Assembly (NCBI GenBank): GCA_033807695.1
Contig: CM066309.1
Span: 2,108,001 to 2,172,000 of the forward strand
Direction of reading: 5' to 3'
Source: Daedaleopsis sinensis
Lineage: Eukaryota > Basidiomycota > Agaricomycetes > Polyporales > Polyporaceae
Length of the DNA stretch: 64,000 bases
Of the stretch, positions 16,189-29,365 are shown piece after piece. The first letter of the stretch is position 1, and every line of letters starts with the position of its first letter. The notes below the pieces were generated by a model that had not been told where the DNA came from, did not search any database, and was given only the letters and a program-made list of their open reading frames with translations. The position numbers and the translations under genes were made by a program.

Positions 16189-16682
16189 GTTCGATCAACG
16201 AGAGGAGCTAGCGGTGTGGCACTGAAAGGCAGGTATGGTGGATGTGTGAGCAGGTTCGAGCAGCCAGGCACAGCAGCTGAGCGCGCGGGCGCCCGTGGCG
16301 TGTCATGCCCTTATTAGGAAGGTGTTGTAGAACGACTTGGCGTCTGCACTCGATCGGCCGTGCCTGCACCGCACTTGACTGCACAGGACTTGAGCTTCAT
16401 GGTGAATAATAACATAGCAGCGCATCTATCAGCATGACAAATATGGTTCGTAAAACGACGTAGGGAATACATGGGGCCACACACGCGAGACTAGGAAACA
16501 AGGTACGATAACGGAGTGCCAGTGGTGAGCATTACTCATGAGGAAGTATAGCAACACAGCGGGCAAATCTAGTCGAATCGAAACAATAACGGAGATGGTG
16601 ATCAGTGCTATGCAAGAAATGGCTTGTGCTAGGGGCGACATCTATGTGATACCTAAAGTTCGTGGCGTCCGGGTCAGTTGAT
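16189..16682. other. Intergenic between SNARE 5' side and Zn2Cys6 gene 3' side
   Basis: About 490 bp holding the SNARE promoter and the downstream sequence of the regulator gene. A frame at 16429-16641 on the minus strand is hydrophobic but has no splice or start context that supports it. No repeat seen. Confidence 0.4.
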
Positions 16683-18697
16683 CTAGAGCATTGATGCACG
16701 AGCCTGTTGGATTTCCGCGAGGTGTTGACCTAAATATACACAATCAAACCATGCACTTATATCCGGTGGTATACCCAGTACGTACCCATGAGCGGGCTGT
16801 TCGCCGCCAGACTGGACATCGCAGTCATTATCTTCTCTAAACTTGAAGCGACGTTGGCCACCTCACCCTGCCGCAGGGGCATTCCGCTCTGCTGCATCCG
16901 GCGCAGCTCGTTGACAAGCAGCTTGCCAATCGTGGACCACAGGAGCTGCAGAAGCACATGCTCGTCAATCGCAACCCTGGCAGTGCAGTTGGAGGCCAAA
17001 GCATCGCTTACCGCAATAACGGGGTCGAGATGTTGAGTTTGGCTGAAATCGACTGAATCAAGGGCCCGCCCCGCGGCGATGGCGACCGCAACAGACTTCT
17101 GCCAGGACGCCGGCTGGTGGCTAGCAAAGCCCGCGTGGAGCTGGATCGCAGCGGCGCATGCGAACGTCCTGCACACCAGCAGCTCCCGCATATCATCGGA
17201 GCTCCGGTTGCGGATGGCCGCGAGCTGGCCGTGGAACCGTTCGATCAGGCCGTCGAGCGCGCCGAACTGCGCCAGGTACTCATTGAGGTTGGGCATGTCT
17301 GTGGGGGGGCGACGCATACGGATCAGGAACGGTGTCCGGAGCTATGAACGACCGGGATATAGTTTCACACACCTGCACGATACTGCGAGGCGATATAGAT
17401 AGCGCGGTCGTACAGTGCACCCGCCTTGCAACGGATCGCAAGCGGCGAGAAGTCTTCGTTGGAATCGTTGACGGCTCCACGGAGGAAGTCCTCCATACAG
17501 TAATTACCGCCATAGGGAGGCGCGATCAGACCCTGCATGATGTATGAGCAAATGTCAACAGGAGGCAGAAGGTAGACGCACCTGCTCGTACGCTTCGTTA
17601 GAAAGAGGCCAGGGGATCGTGATCTGCATCTTTGTCCGGCCGCACAGACCGAACGAGGGCGGTGAATTGAGAGCAGCAGCCCAGGCCCTGTCAATCGCGA
17701 CGACTGTCCAGAAGGCGCGGATCTTCTCCCCAGCCCCGACGGGGTCCCCACTCATGGCCCCAACGTCGAGCTGATGATAGTGACTGCCGGTGGCGAGCGC
17801 AACAGCAGCAAGGCAATGATACCTACCCTCAAGGAGACGGTTGGTAGAGGCGAAGTAGTTAGCGAGGAGGATCTCTGCTTGAATAGTAGTCAAGACTGTA
17901 TGTGACTGCGGGGACAGATTCGTTCCGGTGACGGCCTGTGTTGCTAGGTTAGCGTGAAATGCTTCGCGGGCACGAAGGGTGCTGGTAGTGGAAAGTCTGC
18001 TGCCCCAAAGGTAGACGGCGTTCATGAGAGCGTTGTTCGTAAGGTGTCCGCTTCGTCGAAATCGAGAAGGGTTCAGGAAGAAGCCGAGCTGAGACGCATT
18101 AGCCATGAAGGTTTGGATACTGAAAGCGCCGTGTTAAGGTCATGAAATTGATAAGTCGTATAACTGACTCACAGCATTTGTATCTCTTGCGGCGTCGGGT
18201 CCGGAATGTAACCTGGAGATGATACGGTCCGTAAGCGCATGAGTTATGGCCGAAGGCAAGAGTCTCACCAGGAGGAGGGGCCATGCTGACGGGATGCAAT
18301 GATATACCGGTCGGACCAGCGGCAACCGGTGTGGCCATATGGGAGGGACCAGCGGCAGATGAGGCCAAATGCCTTCGAGGGTCGTGCAGGTGAACAGAGG
18401 GTGCGCCCTCATGTGGATTCTCAAGTTCGCGAATGCGAGCCTCGAGAAGCGCAATGTTCTCCTCGAGCAGACGCGAGCGGGTGACCTCGGCTCCAGTCGC
18501 GTATTCGCAATCGTCGGGCCTGTTGTTCGCGATGCAGCGACCGCAGGCAGGCTTGTTGCCGTCACATCTCTGAAAGGGCTGGTTAGCCAAAGATGTCCAT
18601 CCAGCGTGGTGCAGAGTGCACATACCGCCTTGAGCTTGCGACAGGGCAGGCAAGCAGCGCCTCTGCTGAGGGGTCGACTGGTGGATGAGGAGGCCAT
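16683..18697 (-). CDS. Zn2Cys6 fungal transcription factor with fungal-specific regulatory domain
   Basis: Gal4-type DNA-binding regulator. Start ATG at 18697 gives MASSSTSRPLSRGAACLPC. The binuclear cluster, split by one intron, is CLPCRKLKARC then DGNKPACGRCIANNRPDDC, giving CX2CX6CX6CX2CX9C, the canonical spacing. A short coiled-coil follows (RSRLLEENIALLEARIRELE), typical of dimerising members. The middle region (TNNALMNAVYLWGSRLS, TIQAEILLANYF, IRAFWTVVAIDRAWAAAL) matches the fungal_trans domain. The C-terminus ends HLAEIQQARASML with TAG at 16683-16685. About six introns. The target genes are not readable; the two P450s and the ABC transporter downstream in the window are natural candidates by proximity only. 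Confidence 0.9.
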
Positions 18698-21600
18698 GTT
18701 AGCTATGGTGTGTGTGTGCTATGGTGTTTGTGGGCTGGACTGACCAGTTAAAGCCCGGTTGTCTTATATAGGTCGGAGAAGAGGAGGAGTAGTGGATTTA
18801 TCATCTGGAGGATAGCGCTTCGAGGGACGTGACAGGTTGCGTGGATGCCGGGATGGCAGGTATGAAACACCTTTTTGCTAGCGAATGTGGTCGACACGCG
18901 TCTAGTAAGGAGGGATCGAGCGCAAACGACCGGACGATTGGTGTGGCCGTCTGGAAGAGGTATGCCAGATTTGGAAGAGACGTACGTATGTGCAGATGAG
19001 CACATGGGGAGAAATGCTAGAAGATGAGGATGGAGCTTAGTCAGGTATTGACGTCGGGTCAGCGATCGGTAATCGCAAACAGAGTTACGCAAGCAACCCA
19101 ACTTCTAACGCGAGACGGTACCGCAAGGAGTCAAGCACGCCCAGGGCGACCCCTTGGGTGGTAAGTCGGCCGTGCATGCTTAGATCGACGTACACTGCCC
19201 TCTCCTCCGACTTACACCGCGAGCGCGCGCTCACTCCCCTCCACCACCTCGTCACTTCTCGGCAATGAGGTACGCTTTCTGTTGGACCTGGAGCGAACAC
19301 ATGGGCGCGCCGAATGTTACAAAGGGAGAGAGTTCGCACGAGTCGGACCAGAACTGAGGGCGGCGAAGATGCTTACGGTGGGTGCTGATTGCTCCAGGAC
19401 GCGCAAGCCACGCGAGCATAGCTCCCATTGAGTGGTATCGCCACAGCAGCGTAAACTCGAACCTGCGGTCCTGCGCAGTGGCTCGAATGTGTGTGCTGAG
19501 TGTGTGTCCGCAGTGGAGGCTCGGGATGACGGGTCGGAGGACGTCAACAAGCACTGGAGGGACTCGGTTACCTCGCGACCCGGGTGACCGAGCGGCAATC
19601 CCCAGGGTGCTGTAAACACCGCCACACCTTCACTCTCCGATTCCGTCCTCACCGGATTAGACTCCTCCTCCCACTGGCCACTTTATTTGGTCCATCCACT
19701 CATCCCGGCTGTCGATTATTCACTGCTTATACAAACCAGTCGTGACCTCCTCACCGCAATCTGCCTCAAGCCAGTCGCACAGGGTTCTTTAATCCATGCA
19801 CGACTCTGACGTCATCCTGCCGTGCGACCAGTCAATCCGAGTTTAAACCACTCAACATAAGTACCGGCGTTGCGATCAGCTAGACGGCCATAGTAAACCG
19901 TATAAACTTTCTCTCTCACGGTGAAAAGAATCATTCCGTCACGGACAACTCCTTAGGGGCTAACACAAATACTATAGGTTCGGCGCGCAGATCCACGGCT
20001 TCCATCTTAACGTCGAAACAGCGGATCATTTGTGCCCGTGAATATCGCGCAACTTCAAGGAAATGGATCGCGGCGTAATCTTCCAACCGACAATCGCGCC
20101 GATAGTTCAACGCCCAATCGAGGTAAGAACAGGTCGTAGACGGTCAAGCCCTCCAGCACATGTACGACGCAACTGACATGTACATGTACGTACTCCAGAT
20201 CCTGACGAACAAACTGTGGCTCTATCTGACATCCAATCTCACTTGGCTCCCGCTAACGCCTCGGACGCGCGCCCTCGCCGACGAATTTGCCCGATATGCC
20301 ACACTCTCCGTGTCAATGCCGGGCTCGTGCCTATCACCACAATATACGAATCAACTCCAACCACAATGCACAGGCCCGACAATTGCGACCCGCTATTTCT
20401 CTAACAATGCATCTATCCTCGTTGCTTTCGGTCGCTGCTCTTATCAGTGCCTGCCAACGACGATAGCATAGCTCGCTTCACTATTATAGCGCGGCACCCT
20501 AAACCCTCCAGCGCTCAACGTCTTCTCTTCTCGGCACTCGACTTCTCACCGTTGCTTTCTGATGCTGAGCGGCCCAAACCAACGACCATCCATGCCAGAA
20601 CCCGTCAGCCCACCATGTGAACATCCCATCTTCATCCTGACCGCTCTGCGGGCAGCGATCTCAACTCAATGCGCACGGAGCATGCTTGGTCCGTACTGCC
20701 TTCTGGGACAGCTGGATCGGTGAGAGGAACGGCGGGGCTGTATGATCTAAGTCCTCGGTGAGCCACCTGTTCGTCCCGGCGAACTTATCCCGGTGCCCAC
20801 CTTCACACCGGCCATGTGAACAGTCTACGGCCACCATCCTCGACCGTCTTCGACAGGCAGCTGCTCTATGCCCTACCCGTCTATGAAGCCTGGCACCACG
20901 TCACGGATCCTGAATACCCGACTCATCGGCATTCAATGTCCAACGTTCGTCGTCGAACCGTTCTGCAACGTTCTGCAGCTGGAGTGACTGTCCACACCCT
21001 GAACACGTGGTACTTTAAGCCCAAGCAGGAATAAAGCGCACCTCCTTCGTCGGAGTCCGGTCACACGCCGCACCAGGAGAGGCCTGTCATATTATGCTAC
21101 CGTGAGGACTTTTCGGAGCACATTCGACGATTCACTCGGCCTTCAAACTCTTTACATCTAGCCAAACATGTGAACCTGTTATTTGCAGCTCTTGGCCCGA
21201 GTTCCCGTCTCTACTGCACATCGTGGTTCTTATCTCGGCACCTCGCACCCCAAACCCGAGAATCGTGACGGGTGGAGAAGGCCGGAAGTCCCCACTCCCA
21301 TGCTGTGGCCCGTCGTGACAGTCTTCTCCCGGCGGGTCCAGGTGCGTAGACTCCGTTCATCTCCGCAAAGTTGTACAAGGGTCGTTGCACGGTGTTTTCC
21401 CGCAATTCTCCACCTCCGCTTCGGTCGCAATCTGTGATGACACATGACTTCCTTAGCTGCAGCGATAACTATAACCGCTATGTGCATGGTCAGGGTCTCT
21501 CTGAAGTGTCTGTCGTCCCAATCTTGTCATCGGACGGCCTCTGATCCCGGGCGAGCTGCGCGGTCCCTGTGTCGCCTATTCAGCTCTGCCGCTGTGGAAT

Positions 21601-22836
21601 GGTCCGAGGATACGGAGGGAGCTCCCCTTGCCACAGCCTGCGGCGAAGAACAGCTAGTACGTAACCATCTTGTTCTCAAAATGTTCGTCGCTAACCTCGT
21701 CGGCTTCATAGCGCGTACGTAGTGTTAAGCCCCATATGGACTTACGCAAGACAACGGCGCAGGAGTTGACTGTATGCAGTATGCAGCTCGCTTTTAACGT
21801 TGATCCGCTAGTGCAGAGCGCAGAACGCTCTTCGCGGACATCCAATGTACGTCTTCCTGCGTCTCGCCCAGCGCTGGACCTCAGCCGCGCTCGGGCAGCC
21901 TGTGACTACGATGACTACCGCCGATCGAACACCGTGTCACCGACCGCCAAGTGGTTCAAACTTCATCCGTCCGGTTCTACGTTTCGCATTGGCACCCACC
22001 TGCGTCCCATCGAATGGACCCACATACCCGTGCCCGGCCCTTCCGTCCATCTGTGAGGGAATAACAGAAGTTGGAGCGCCTGAGATCTTTCCATGCCAGT
22101 CGAGCAGAGTAGGGCCAACCACACCGCCGTGTGCTGCTTCCATAAGCCAGTATGAGAGCGCGATGTTCTCAGTCATTGCAAACAATTTGCCGGAAGCCCT
22201 AGTATCACGTCTCTCAGAAGCCTTCCCAACTGCCGGCGACTGGACGCCATCGCCGCCTCTGTTTCTTATTTCACACTGGACGCGGATACTTGCAGTCTCG
22301 ATGACATGCCTACGGGCCCGCCCAATTCAGTCGACAGCTATGTAATCCCTTGTAATCCCGTACCGACCGTAACCTGTGCGCCTCCTCTTAATATTGAATA
22401 CTCAGCCTGTGACAAATCGCTGAGAAGTTGGTCTAGTCTCTTAGTCGCAGATTACAATAAGTACATGTGCCAGAGTGCCAAGATTGATAGGCATACAAGT
22501 AACCAAATCTAAGTGACGAATGATAGCAGTAGTATAGCGCGCGCACCCCCGTTCAGCCGGTGTTCATTATGTGCAACTTTCAGTCACCGACTGCCCACCA
22601 GCTGAATGGCCTCCTCTCCCTCCCATGAGTAACGACTGTAGTCCATCTGTCTATTTCACCCCCGCGAGACCCCACATCGCGATACGCAAGATGTTTCCCT
22701 CCGCAGCAACTGCAGTCCCTGGGCGGTAACGTACATCGACGCCCATACAGCCACCCAACTCACTACCCCATATCGCCGTCTCCCGGCCGCACATGCGCCA
22801 CGGAAACCGCCGATTCACGCCACGCCGGCCACACAC
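18698..22836. other. Gene-poor 4.1-kb stretch between the Zn2Cys6 gene and the first P450
   Basis: The longest gap in the window. No frame here shows a recognisable domain or consistent splice pattern on either strand. Small features only: ACATGTAC units near 20159-20190, a direct repeat CGTTCTGCA twice near 20959-20977, and paired ACCGT/ACGGT arms near 19897-19922. I saw no terminal repeats, transposase or RNA gene. It may be a long promoter, a decayed gene or element, or hold a non-coding transcript. Confidence 0.45.
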
Positions 22837-25618
22837 TCACGGACGCAGGAGGGAGACCTTGAGCGGCATCTCGGGCGGGCCCTCCTCGCCCACAGACGGG
22901 TACTGCACCGCGGCGAAGTTCCAGGTGATGGGCTTCTCCGTCAGCTCGAACCGGAAGTGCTGCAGAAGGACGACGAGGACGGTCTCTGGCGAGCGGTGCG
23001 CGCAGCGCAGTCAGCACGTGCAAATACGGGACAGAAACAGGCACATAGGGAGACGGGAACTCACTCATCTCAACCTGCGCGAACTTGAACCCACTGGATG
23101 AAGGGAGGGACAGAGATTAGTGGGAAGTGTGGGACATCCTCGAGCGAAGGCGTTGGACTCACATGCACGCGCGACTCCCGCCAATGAACGTCATCCTGGG
23201 CCCCCACCACTGTCAGCGCAAACAATGCAGAACATCAAGCAGGATCACGCACAGGTGCGAGTAGACCCCGGGGACGTGCGCCTCCTCGACCTCGCGCGGG
23301 AGGGGCTCGAGCCAGCGCGCGGGCCGCCACTTGTCCGCGTCGGGGCCCCACAGGGCCGGGTCGCGGTTGATGGCGGTGATGTTCGCGATGACCCGGGTGC
23401 CCTTGGGAAGCGGGAGCGCGTCGGAAATCGAGCCGTCCCGCAGACGGATCGGATCAGAGAGCGGGAGGACGGTATCCCTAGTGGTGCTATCGACACAACA
23501 CATGTGAGCGCCTTCCTCGCGCTGAGGAAATTTATGCAGGGGACTTACTCTCGGAAGAGCGAGGCAACGCCTGGCGAGCTGTGAACGAGACGAGGAGATG
23601 TCAGCCGGCCATCATGAATGCACGTTACGGGATCGGCGGGGCAGCACGCGCCGTCAGGGAAATCACACAGCACCGGCAACCGCGACTCACACTCGGAGCG
23701 TCTCGCGGCAAATTGCGTCCAGGAAGGGGAGCTCCATGACCGTGTCGAACTCGAGCGTGTCGCCGACGCCGCCAGTCTCGACCGCATGCACGATCTCCTC
23801 CCGGAGCCGCTCCTGCACGTCTGGGTGCTCGGCAAGCAGCTGGAGGATGCGCGCGAGCGAGTTCGCGGTCGTGTCCATGCCGGCGAGAATCATCGTCCTG
23901 TGCGTGTGCGCGGAAGGTGAGCTATTACTACATCCCCCGAGCATCAGCGGAAGAAGGCGACGCACGAGACTTGTCCAATCAGCTCGTCGTCCGGTAGCTT
24001 GTCCTGCTCGGAGGCTGCGATGTTCTCCCTCACTACAGCGTCCGGCCACCGTGTCAGTCTCACGTCACGGTCCCAGCCGGAGCGGATGCACTAAGGTACT
24101 CACGAAGAATGCTCATGATGTCGCGTCCTTCGCCGATCTGGTGCTTGAGGGACTCGTCGCCTTTCTCAAGCGCGGCCTTCTTCTCGTTGTAGATGAGGAC
24201 GGAGCGCTCGTGCATGACGTCGGAGATCTCGCGCAGCCGCTGCACGTCCGTGTTCGGGATCATCTCGACGATACGTCTCCGGAAAGAAGCCGTCCCAATC
24301 TTCGAGAGTGTCGGCAGCATGAGGCGGATGACCATCGATCTGACCAGTTGCGGGCTGCACGAGGCCAAGGCGGGTGACGAATCAGGTTGATGACACAATC
24401 ACATCCGCGGCCGAAGCAGAAGGTGAGCTCTGCATTCCAATAAAATGGTGGGGGAAGAACACACAAGAAATCTTTGACCGCAGTGGCGAACTCGTCTGCG
24501 CGGTCTTCCGTGAGTGGGTCGAATGAATAGCCCAACCCAGCTTGTCCGAGGACTTCGAGCGTTGTGCGGCCCATCCAGGAGAGCATATCAAGCTCGAGAC
24601 CACCTTTGCTCGCGCTGGCCTTCACCCGCTGCGAAATCGCGTCACGCGTCTGTGCGAGTATGAGCATAAACTAATGCATCGGAGGGAGAGACTGTACCTT
24701 GTGAATGACTTCATAGAATAGGGGAGTCGCTTCCCGGAGATGTTTCGTGGAGAAGACGGGGTTGAGCATCTTACGCTGCCGTCTGTGCTGATCACCTAGT
24801 GGTCGATGTTGTCTCAGTCGGATAGAAAACACGAAGCATAGGGATCAATATCTAACCTAGAGTGCCAAGCAGACCCGGGCCGAGGAGGATGCGCAAGCTT
24901 CTGCATATGCGAAAGAAGGGTAAGTGATTGCTATGTTCAAGCACAGCTCGATGAACACTTGCATGACAGGCTCCTCAAAAACTTCCTGTTCTTTAATGAA
25001 GATAGTGTGCATAGCCTTTGGGTCGGAGACTACAACCCAGGGAGCCTATGTAGTTCCGGGGATGTGAGCACTCCAAGGAGTAGCACTAGGAGACATGCGC
25101 ACCCCGAAGAGCGCTCGCAAGACGAAGACTCGACCATACTTGCGCGTAATCTCCTCGCGATACGCCCAGCAGTGTCGAGTTAGGTATTTCGGGAGGTGAC
25201 CTGCAAGTGGTAGCTTTAGTATTCGTACAATTCACGTGGGATACAACGGTCATCGTATCCGAATCGCCGTGGAATCTCTACATGGGTCGCTAGGGGGATG
25301 TTCATCTTTGATTGCCCCTGATGATCTGCAGCATGTGTGACAGCCTGGTGACAGCTGTAGACGCGTCTTCTTCGCGTAGCCCGGTCGCCCCCAGTGGCAG
25401 CGTATGGGCATCCTCTTTGGTACGGAGATAGACGTGCAAAGTGCGATGATTGGCATGATTCGTGGAGAATAGCACTCACCGCTGATGAATGAAGGAGAGG
25501 GTGGACCTGGAATGTTGTTCACGGAGGACTTGACTACAAAATGTTTGAGAGTTGACCACAGAACGTAAGCGACAACCGCCAACAGAGCGTATTGGGGCAG
25601 GCCCTCGGTGAGCGCCAT
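22837..25618 (-). CDS. Cytochrome P450 monooxygenase (first of a divergent pair)
   Basis: Membrane-anchored haem-thiolate monooxygenase, substrate unknown. ATG at 25618 opens an N-terminal anchor (YALLAVVAYVLWSTL) followed by NIPGPPSPSF. The I-helix reads MILAGMDTTANSLARILQLLAEHP (oxygen-binding AGxDTT present), then DAICRETLRVYP (K-helix ExxR). PALWGPDADKWRPARWLEPLP matches the PERF region, and the cysteine loop is FIGGSRACIGFKFAQVE with cysteine ligand, split by an intron inside the loop. The protein ends MPLKVSLLRP with TGA at 22837-22839. More than ten introns. The family looks like the basidiomycete CYP groups with an IPGVYSHLMTF-like motif before the loop; I cannot assign a CYP number. 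Confidence 0.88.
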
Positions 25619-26983
25619 CAGGAGAAACTGAGGTAGAGAAGAGCAGTGGCGATCGTTGGAACAAGCAATCTTGAGGGGTGGGGGTAACAGAGGAGACTTG
25701 AGCAGAGGGGATTATATATGGCTCGGAACACCTGGCGTGATTACAGATGATTGAGAGGATTTCAGAGGGCAATATTAATGGCGCTGTGTCCGGTTGTAAA
25801 TGTCTCACGGGCGGCGTTGATGCATCCTCTCCGGCCTCGGGAGAAGTCATCGGACTTCCCAGGAACCCACCTGCGGACCGTCACCGCATACGCATCGTCT
25901 GCTATCGTTTGCGGCATCTACACAAAGTGGGTTTCGTGCAGATGGCATCATGCATGCCGCCGTGTACACGCTATGCTTATGGCCGGAAGCAAACCGGCCG
26001 CGGAAACGTTGTCACTGCCACTATGCCCTTTCACGGCCCGATCTCCGCAACCAACCGTGACGCACACAGACGCCCATCCATCGTTCAAGTTAACTTAAGT
26101 AGGCTGCCAGTAAGTACTGCCAGGAGCCTGACTCGGAGCATTCCCACCCACCTCTGATTCTCAGCTGCATAGAACATGACTCTGCTCTGAACGGCCTTGT
26201 CACACCTCAAACTGGCTTGCTCGCAGGTCGACACCGATGGTGTGTAGAGCCTGAGAGGATCTGCGTCGATCCTGCGATTGCATCGGACTCCTGGGATCAC
26301 TGCATATCGTAATCGTACGTGGTTAGGTAATGTACAGACTAAACAAACTACAGCTGTTGACAATGCCCCTCAGAATTGATCAAGTGAGTCCATCAATTTT
26401 TTCCAACCACGCCCTCTCTTAATAATTGAACCCCTACTACTTAGTCCATACTTAGTAGCAAGGCTCACGGACGCACGTTATGCATCGCCGCCGTCGCATA
26501 CCAAGTGATCTCCCACTCAAGTTTCAAACCTCGTACCGTCTCCGAACCAACCGAGTGGAAGTGTCTCATCAGACCCTGCATCTGACCGATGGGGCAATGT
26601 TTGATTCCATAGGTTCTTCTTAAGTCAGCCTGTTACCAAGATCGACAGTATTATGTATTGGATGGTCTTGTCTAGCTTCAATCGGACGAACTCGGGCGAC
26701 CACAATTACATGCGCATAGGCGATTCATGAGTCACTCACTGATCTCGAGGTCAATCTCTTCAGGTCGCGCTCGCCTTGCGGCTGTGACCCCAGCAATGCT
26801 AGTAGCAACGCGAGTGAGGTGGAGGGAGCCCGACCGAGATCACCCAGAACATGGGGTGAAGTTAGCGACAGCCATACGAAATGCTCGTAGCGCCCCGCCA
26901 TTTACGGTACTAATGCTCACGATCCTTATAGACTTCGCCTTCGCCCTTCAAGATGCAACTCACACATCACGGGCCTTCCCATC
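25619..26983. promoter_or_regulatory. Shared divergent promoter region of the two P450 genes
   Basis: 1365 bp separate the two P450 start codons, which face away from each other, so both promoters lie here. Small frames on both strands have no domain content. No striking repeat was found. Such an arrangement allows common regulation, but this is inference from layout. Confidence 0.5.
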
Positions 26984-29365
26984 ATGGATCACTTACCTCC
27001 CACTCTTACATCTATGTCCTCCAACCTAGTCGTGCTGCCTGCGGTAGCAATTTTGGCCTTCGCTTTCCTCAGGTCGCGGGGGAAGCGCACTAGTGCACTG
27101 CCTCCTGGGCCTAAACCACTCCCAATCATAGGCAATGCGTTCGACCTGGTCACCAAGGAGCTCTGGGTGAAGGCGTCTGAATGGGCGAAGACATACGGTT
27201 CGTCTCTGTCATAGCTGTGATTGTGTGCTGTCGTTCTGATAGACCTCATGCATTCGTATGACCACAGGTGATGTTGTGTACGTGCACGTCTTCGGGCAGG
27301 GACTGCTGTTTGTCAACTCGTATGAGGCCGCATTCGACCTCATGGAGAAGAAAGGCTCGATATACTCCGACAAGCCGCATCTCGTCATGGCAGGAGAGCT
27401 GTAAATTAGCCGCATTCTAGGATTGCTGCCTGGCTAACAAGACTATACTCTAGGTGTGGTTGTGAGAACATGGCGAGTCTCATGGACGCATGTACCAGAC
27501 CCTCCTTTCTGATCTGTAGAACAGGTGGCGTTCACTCGTTACGGAGACCAATCCAGGCGTCAACGACGGCTCATGACGAAGGCACTTGGACCCCAGGCCA
27601 TCGGAACGTACCATCCCCTCCTGGCGATTGAGACACAAGCTCTGCTGAAGCGGGTCATGGACGAACCCAAGAAGTTTCAAGAACACACTCGGAGGTCAGT
27701 CAATACCATCAGACATGGCGCAGCCGTGGTCCAATATGTTGATGCGGAGCGGATGTAGGTACGCGGGCGGCCTGACGCTCCTCGTCGTTTATGGCTACCG
27801 GGTGACATCCATGGATGACCCGATGCTCAACCTGGCGGAGGAGTGTATAAACATTTTGACGAACCAAATTGGAGAGGGCCTTGGAATCTGGTTGGTGGAC
27901 ATCTTCCCGTTCTGTGAGCTGTTATCTGCTATGTGCGCTCTATGCGTCACTGATACACACTGACTGCTACTCAGTGAAATACTTGCCTTCGTGGTTCCCG
28001 GGCGCCGGGTTCAAACGGAAGGGTAAGGTATGGAAGGCTAAAATGATGGAACTTGTGGACAAGCCGTACGAATTTGTCAAGGCCCGCATGGTGCGTCTCT
28101 CCTCTCCTCAGCCATCCTCCCGACTCAATTGGGACTGTCGCGGACATGCATGTCACAGAGTGAAGGGACCGCCACTCCCTGCTTTTGCACTAAGCTTCTC
28201 GAGCAGACGTCCGACGGGGATGGGGACAAGGAGAAGACAGCGCAGCTGGACTTCGACATCAGAATGACCTCGAACTCAATGTACGCTGGTGAGTCGTCCC
28301 GCCCATTTGTGCTGCCGAGGTGTCCCTCACACGTTGTTTGCCTTATTAGCGAGTATTGACACGGTATGTGTCTCCGAGAGATTCGTTAAGCTTACCCGCC
28401 CTGACTGCCTGTACAACACACGTAGACCCTGACCGTCCTCGTCCACTTCTTCCTCCTGATGATGCTCTACCCGGAGGTGCAGAAGAAGGCGCAAGCAGAG
28501 ATTGACGCCGCCGTGGGCACAAACCGGCTGCCAACCTTCTCCGACAGGCCCTCGCTGCCATACGTTGACGCAATAATGAGTGAGGTCCTCCGCTGGGGAG
28601 CCCCGCTACCTCTCGGTATATGATATCGCCCGCTCCTTCATGTGTGCATTCATAGCTTGACATCGCGACCGTGACTGTGCCCTCAGGCCTTGGACACCGT
28701 CTAATGGAAGACGACATGTACAAGGGCATGTATATTCCCGGAGGCACGTTCGTCTTCGGCAACGTCTGGTGAGTTCCACTTCGTGTGTGATTTTCCTACC
28801 ACTCGGAGTTCGTGCGACCTTCAGACCTTCAAACCTGTACCCTGCACGATCCCACAACACGACTGTTAACTTCCCTGTTTTATGTAGGAGCATGTGCCGC
28901 AACCCCGAGCTGTTCCCTGACCCTGATGCCTTCGTTCCCGAGCGGTATATAGAGAAGGTGGACGATTCGACCGCGCACAAGCGTGACCCACGGAACGCTG
29001 TCTTCGGGTTTGGGAGGAGGTAATACATGCAGTGACATGCTACCCCAGACCGAATCGCTCATGCCATCTACAGACGCTGCCCGGGTGCGCACCTTGTCGA
29101 GTCGTCGCTGTGGATCGCCATCGCGTCATTCCTCGCGGCATTCGACATCAAGAAGCCAGTCGATGACCAGGGTAAGGTCGTCGAGCCAAGCATCGTGTTT
29201 GACAACCCCCTTATCCGGTATGTCACGGTCGCCAGTTCTGTTTTATGTTTCTTGTGACGTTCATCATTATGTTCATACAGCACCCCGAACCCGTTCCTAT
29301 GTGATATCAAGCCGCGATCTGCGCGAGCTGCGGAACTCATAGGGCAAGATGCCAATAGCTCTTGA
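26984..29365 (+). CDS. Cytochrome P450 monooxygenase (O-methylsterigmatocystin oxidoreductase-like, CYP64/CYP5144-type)
   Basis: Second P450. ATG at 26984 (an internal ATG at 27014 is also possible) gives an anchor VVLPAVAILAFAFLRSRGKR followed by the proline-rich hinge LPPGPKPLPIIGNAF. Then come IYSDKPHLVMAGEL, GDQSRRQRRLMTKALGP, the I-helix YAASIDTTLTVLVHFFLLM, DAIMSEVLRW (ExxR), NPELFPDPDAFVPERYIE (PERF) and the haem loop FGFGRR-RCPGAHLVESSLW with cysteine ligand, split by an intron. The usual first AG of the I-helix AGxDTT is AA-S-I here. It stops IGQDANSS with TGA at 29363-29365. The RRRCPGAHL loop and YIPGGTFVFGNVWSM are typical of basidiomycete P450s annotated as O-methylsterigmatocystin oxidoreductases; that name does not imply aflatoxin synthesis. 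Confidence 0.88.

Noticed and set aside
20159..20190. ACATGTAC repeats as an element end
   Set aside because: Only a short palindromic microrepeat; no terminal inverted repeat partner or target-site duplication was found.
26984..29365. Reading the second P450 as an aflatoxin-pathway enzyme
   Set aside because: The name O-methylsterigmatocystin oxidoreductase is a database label for a large expanded family in basidiomycetes; no pathway partners are present.
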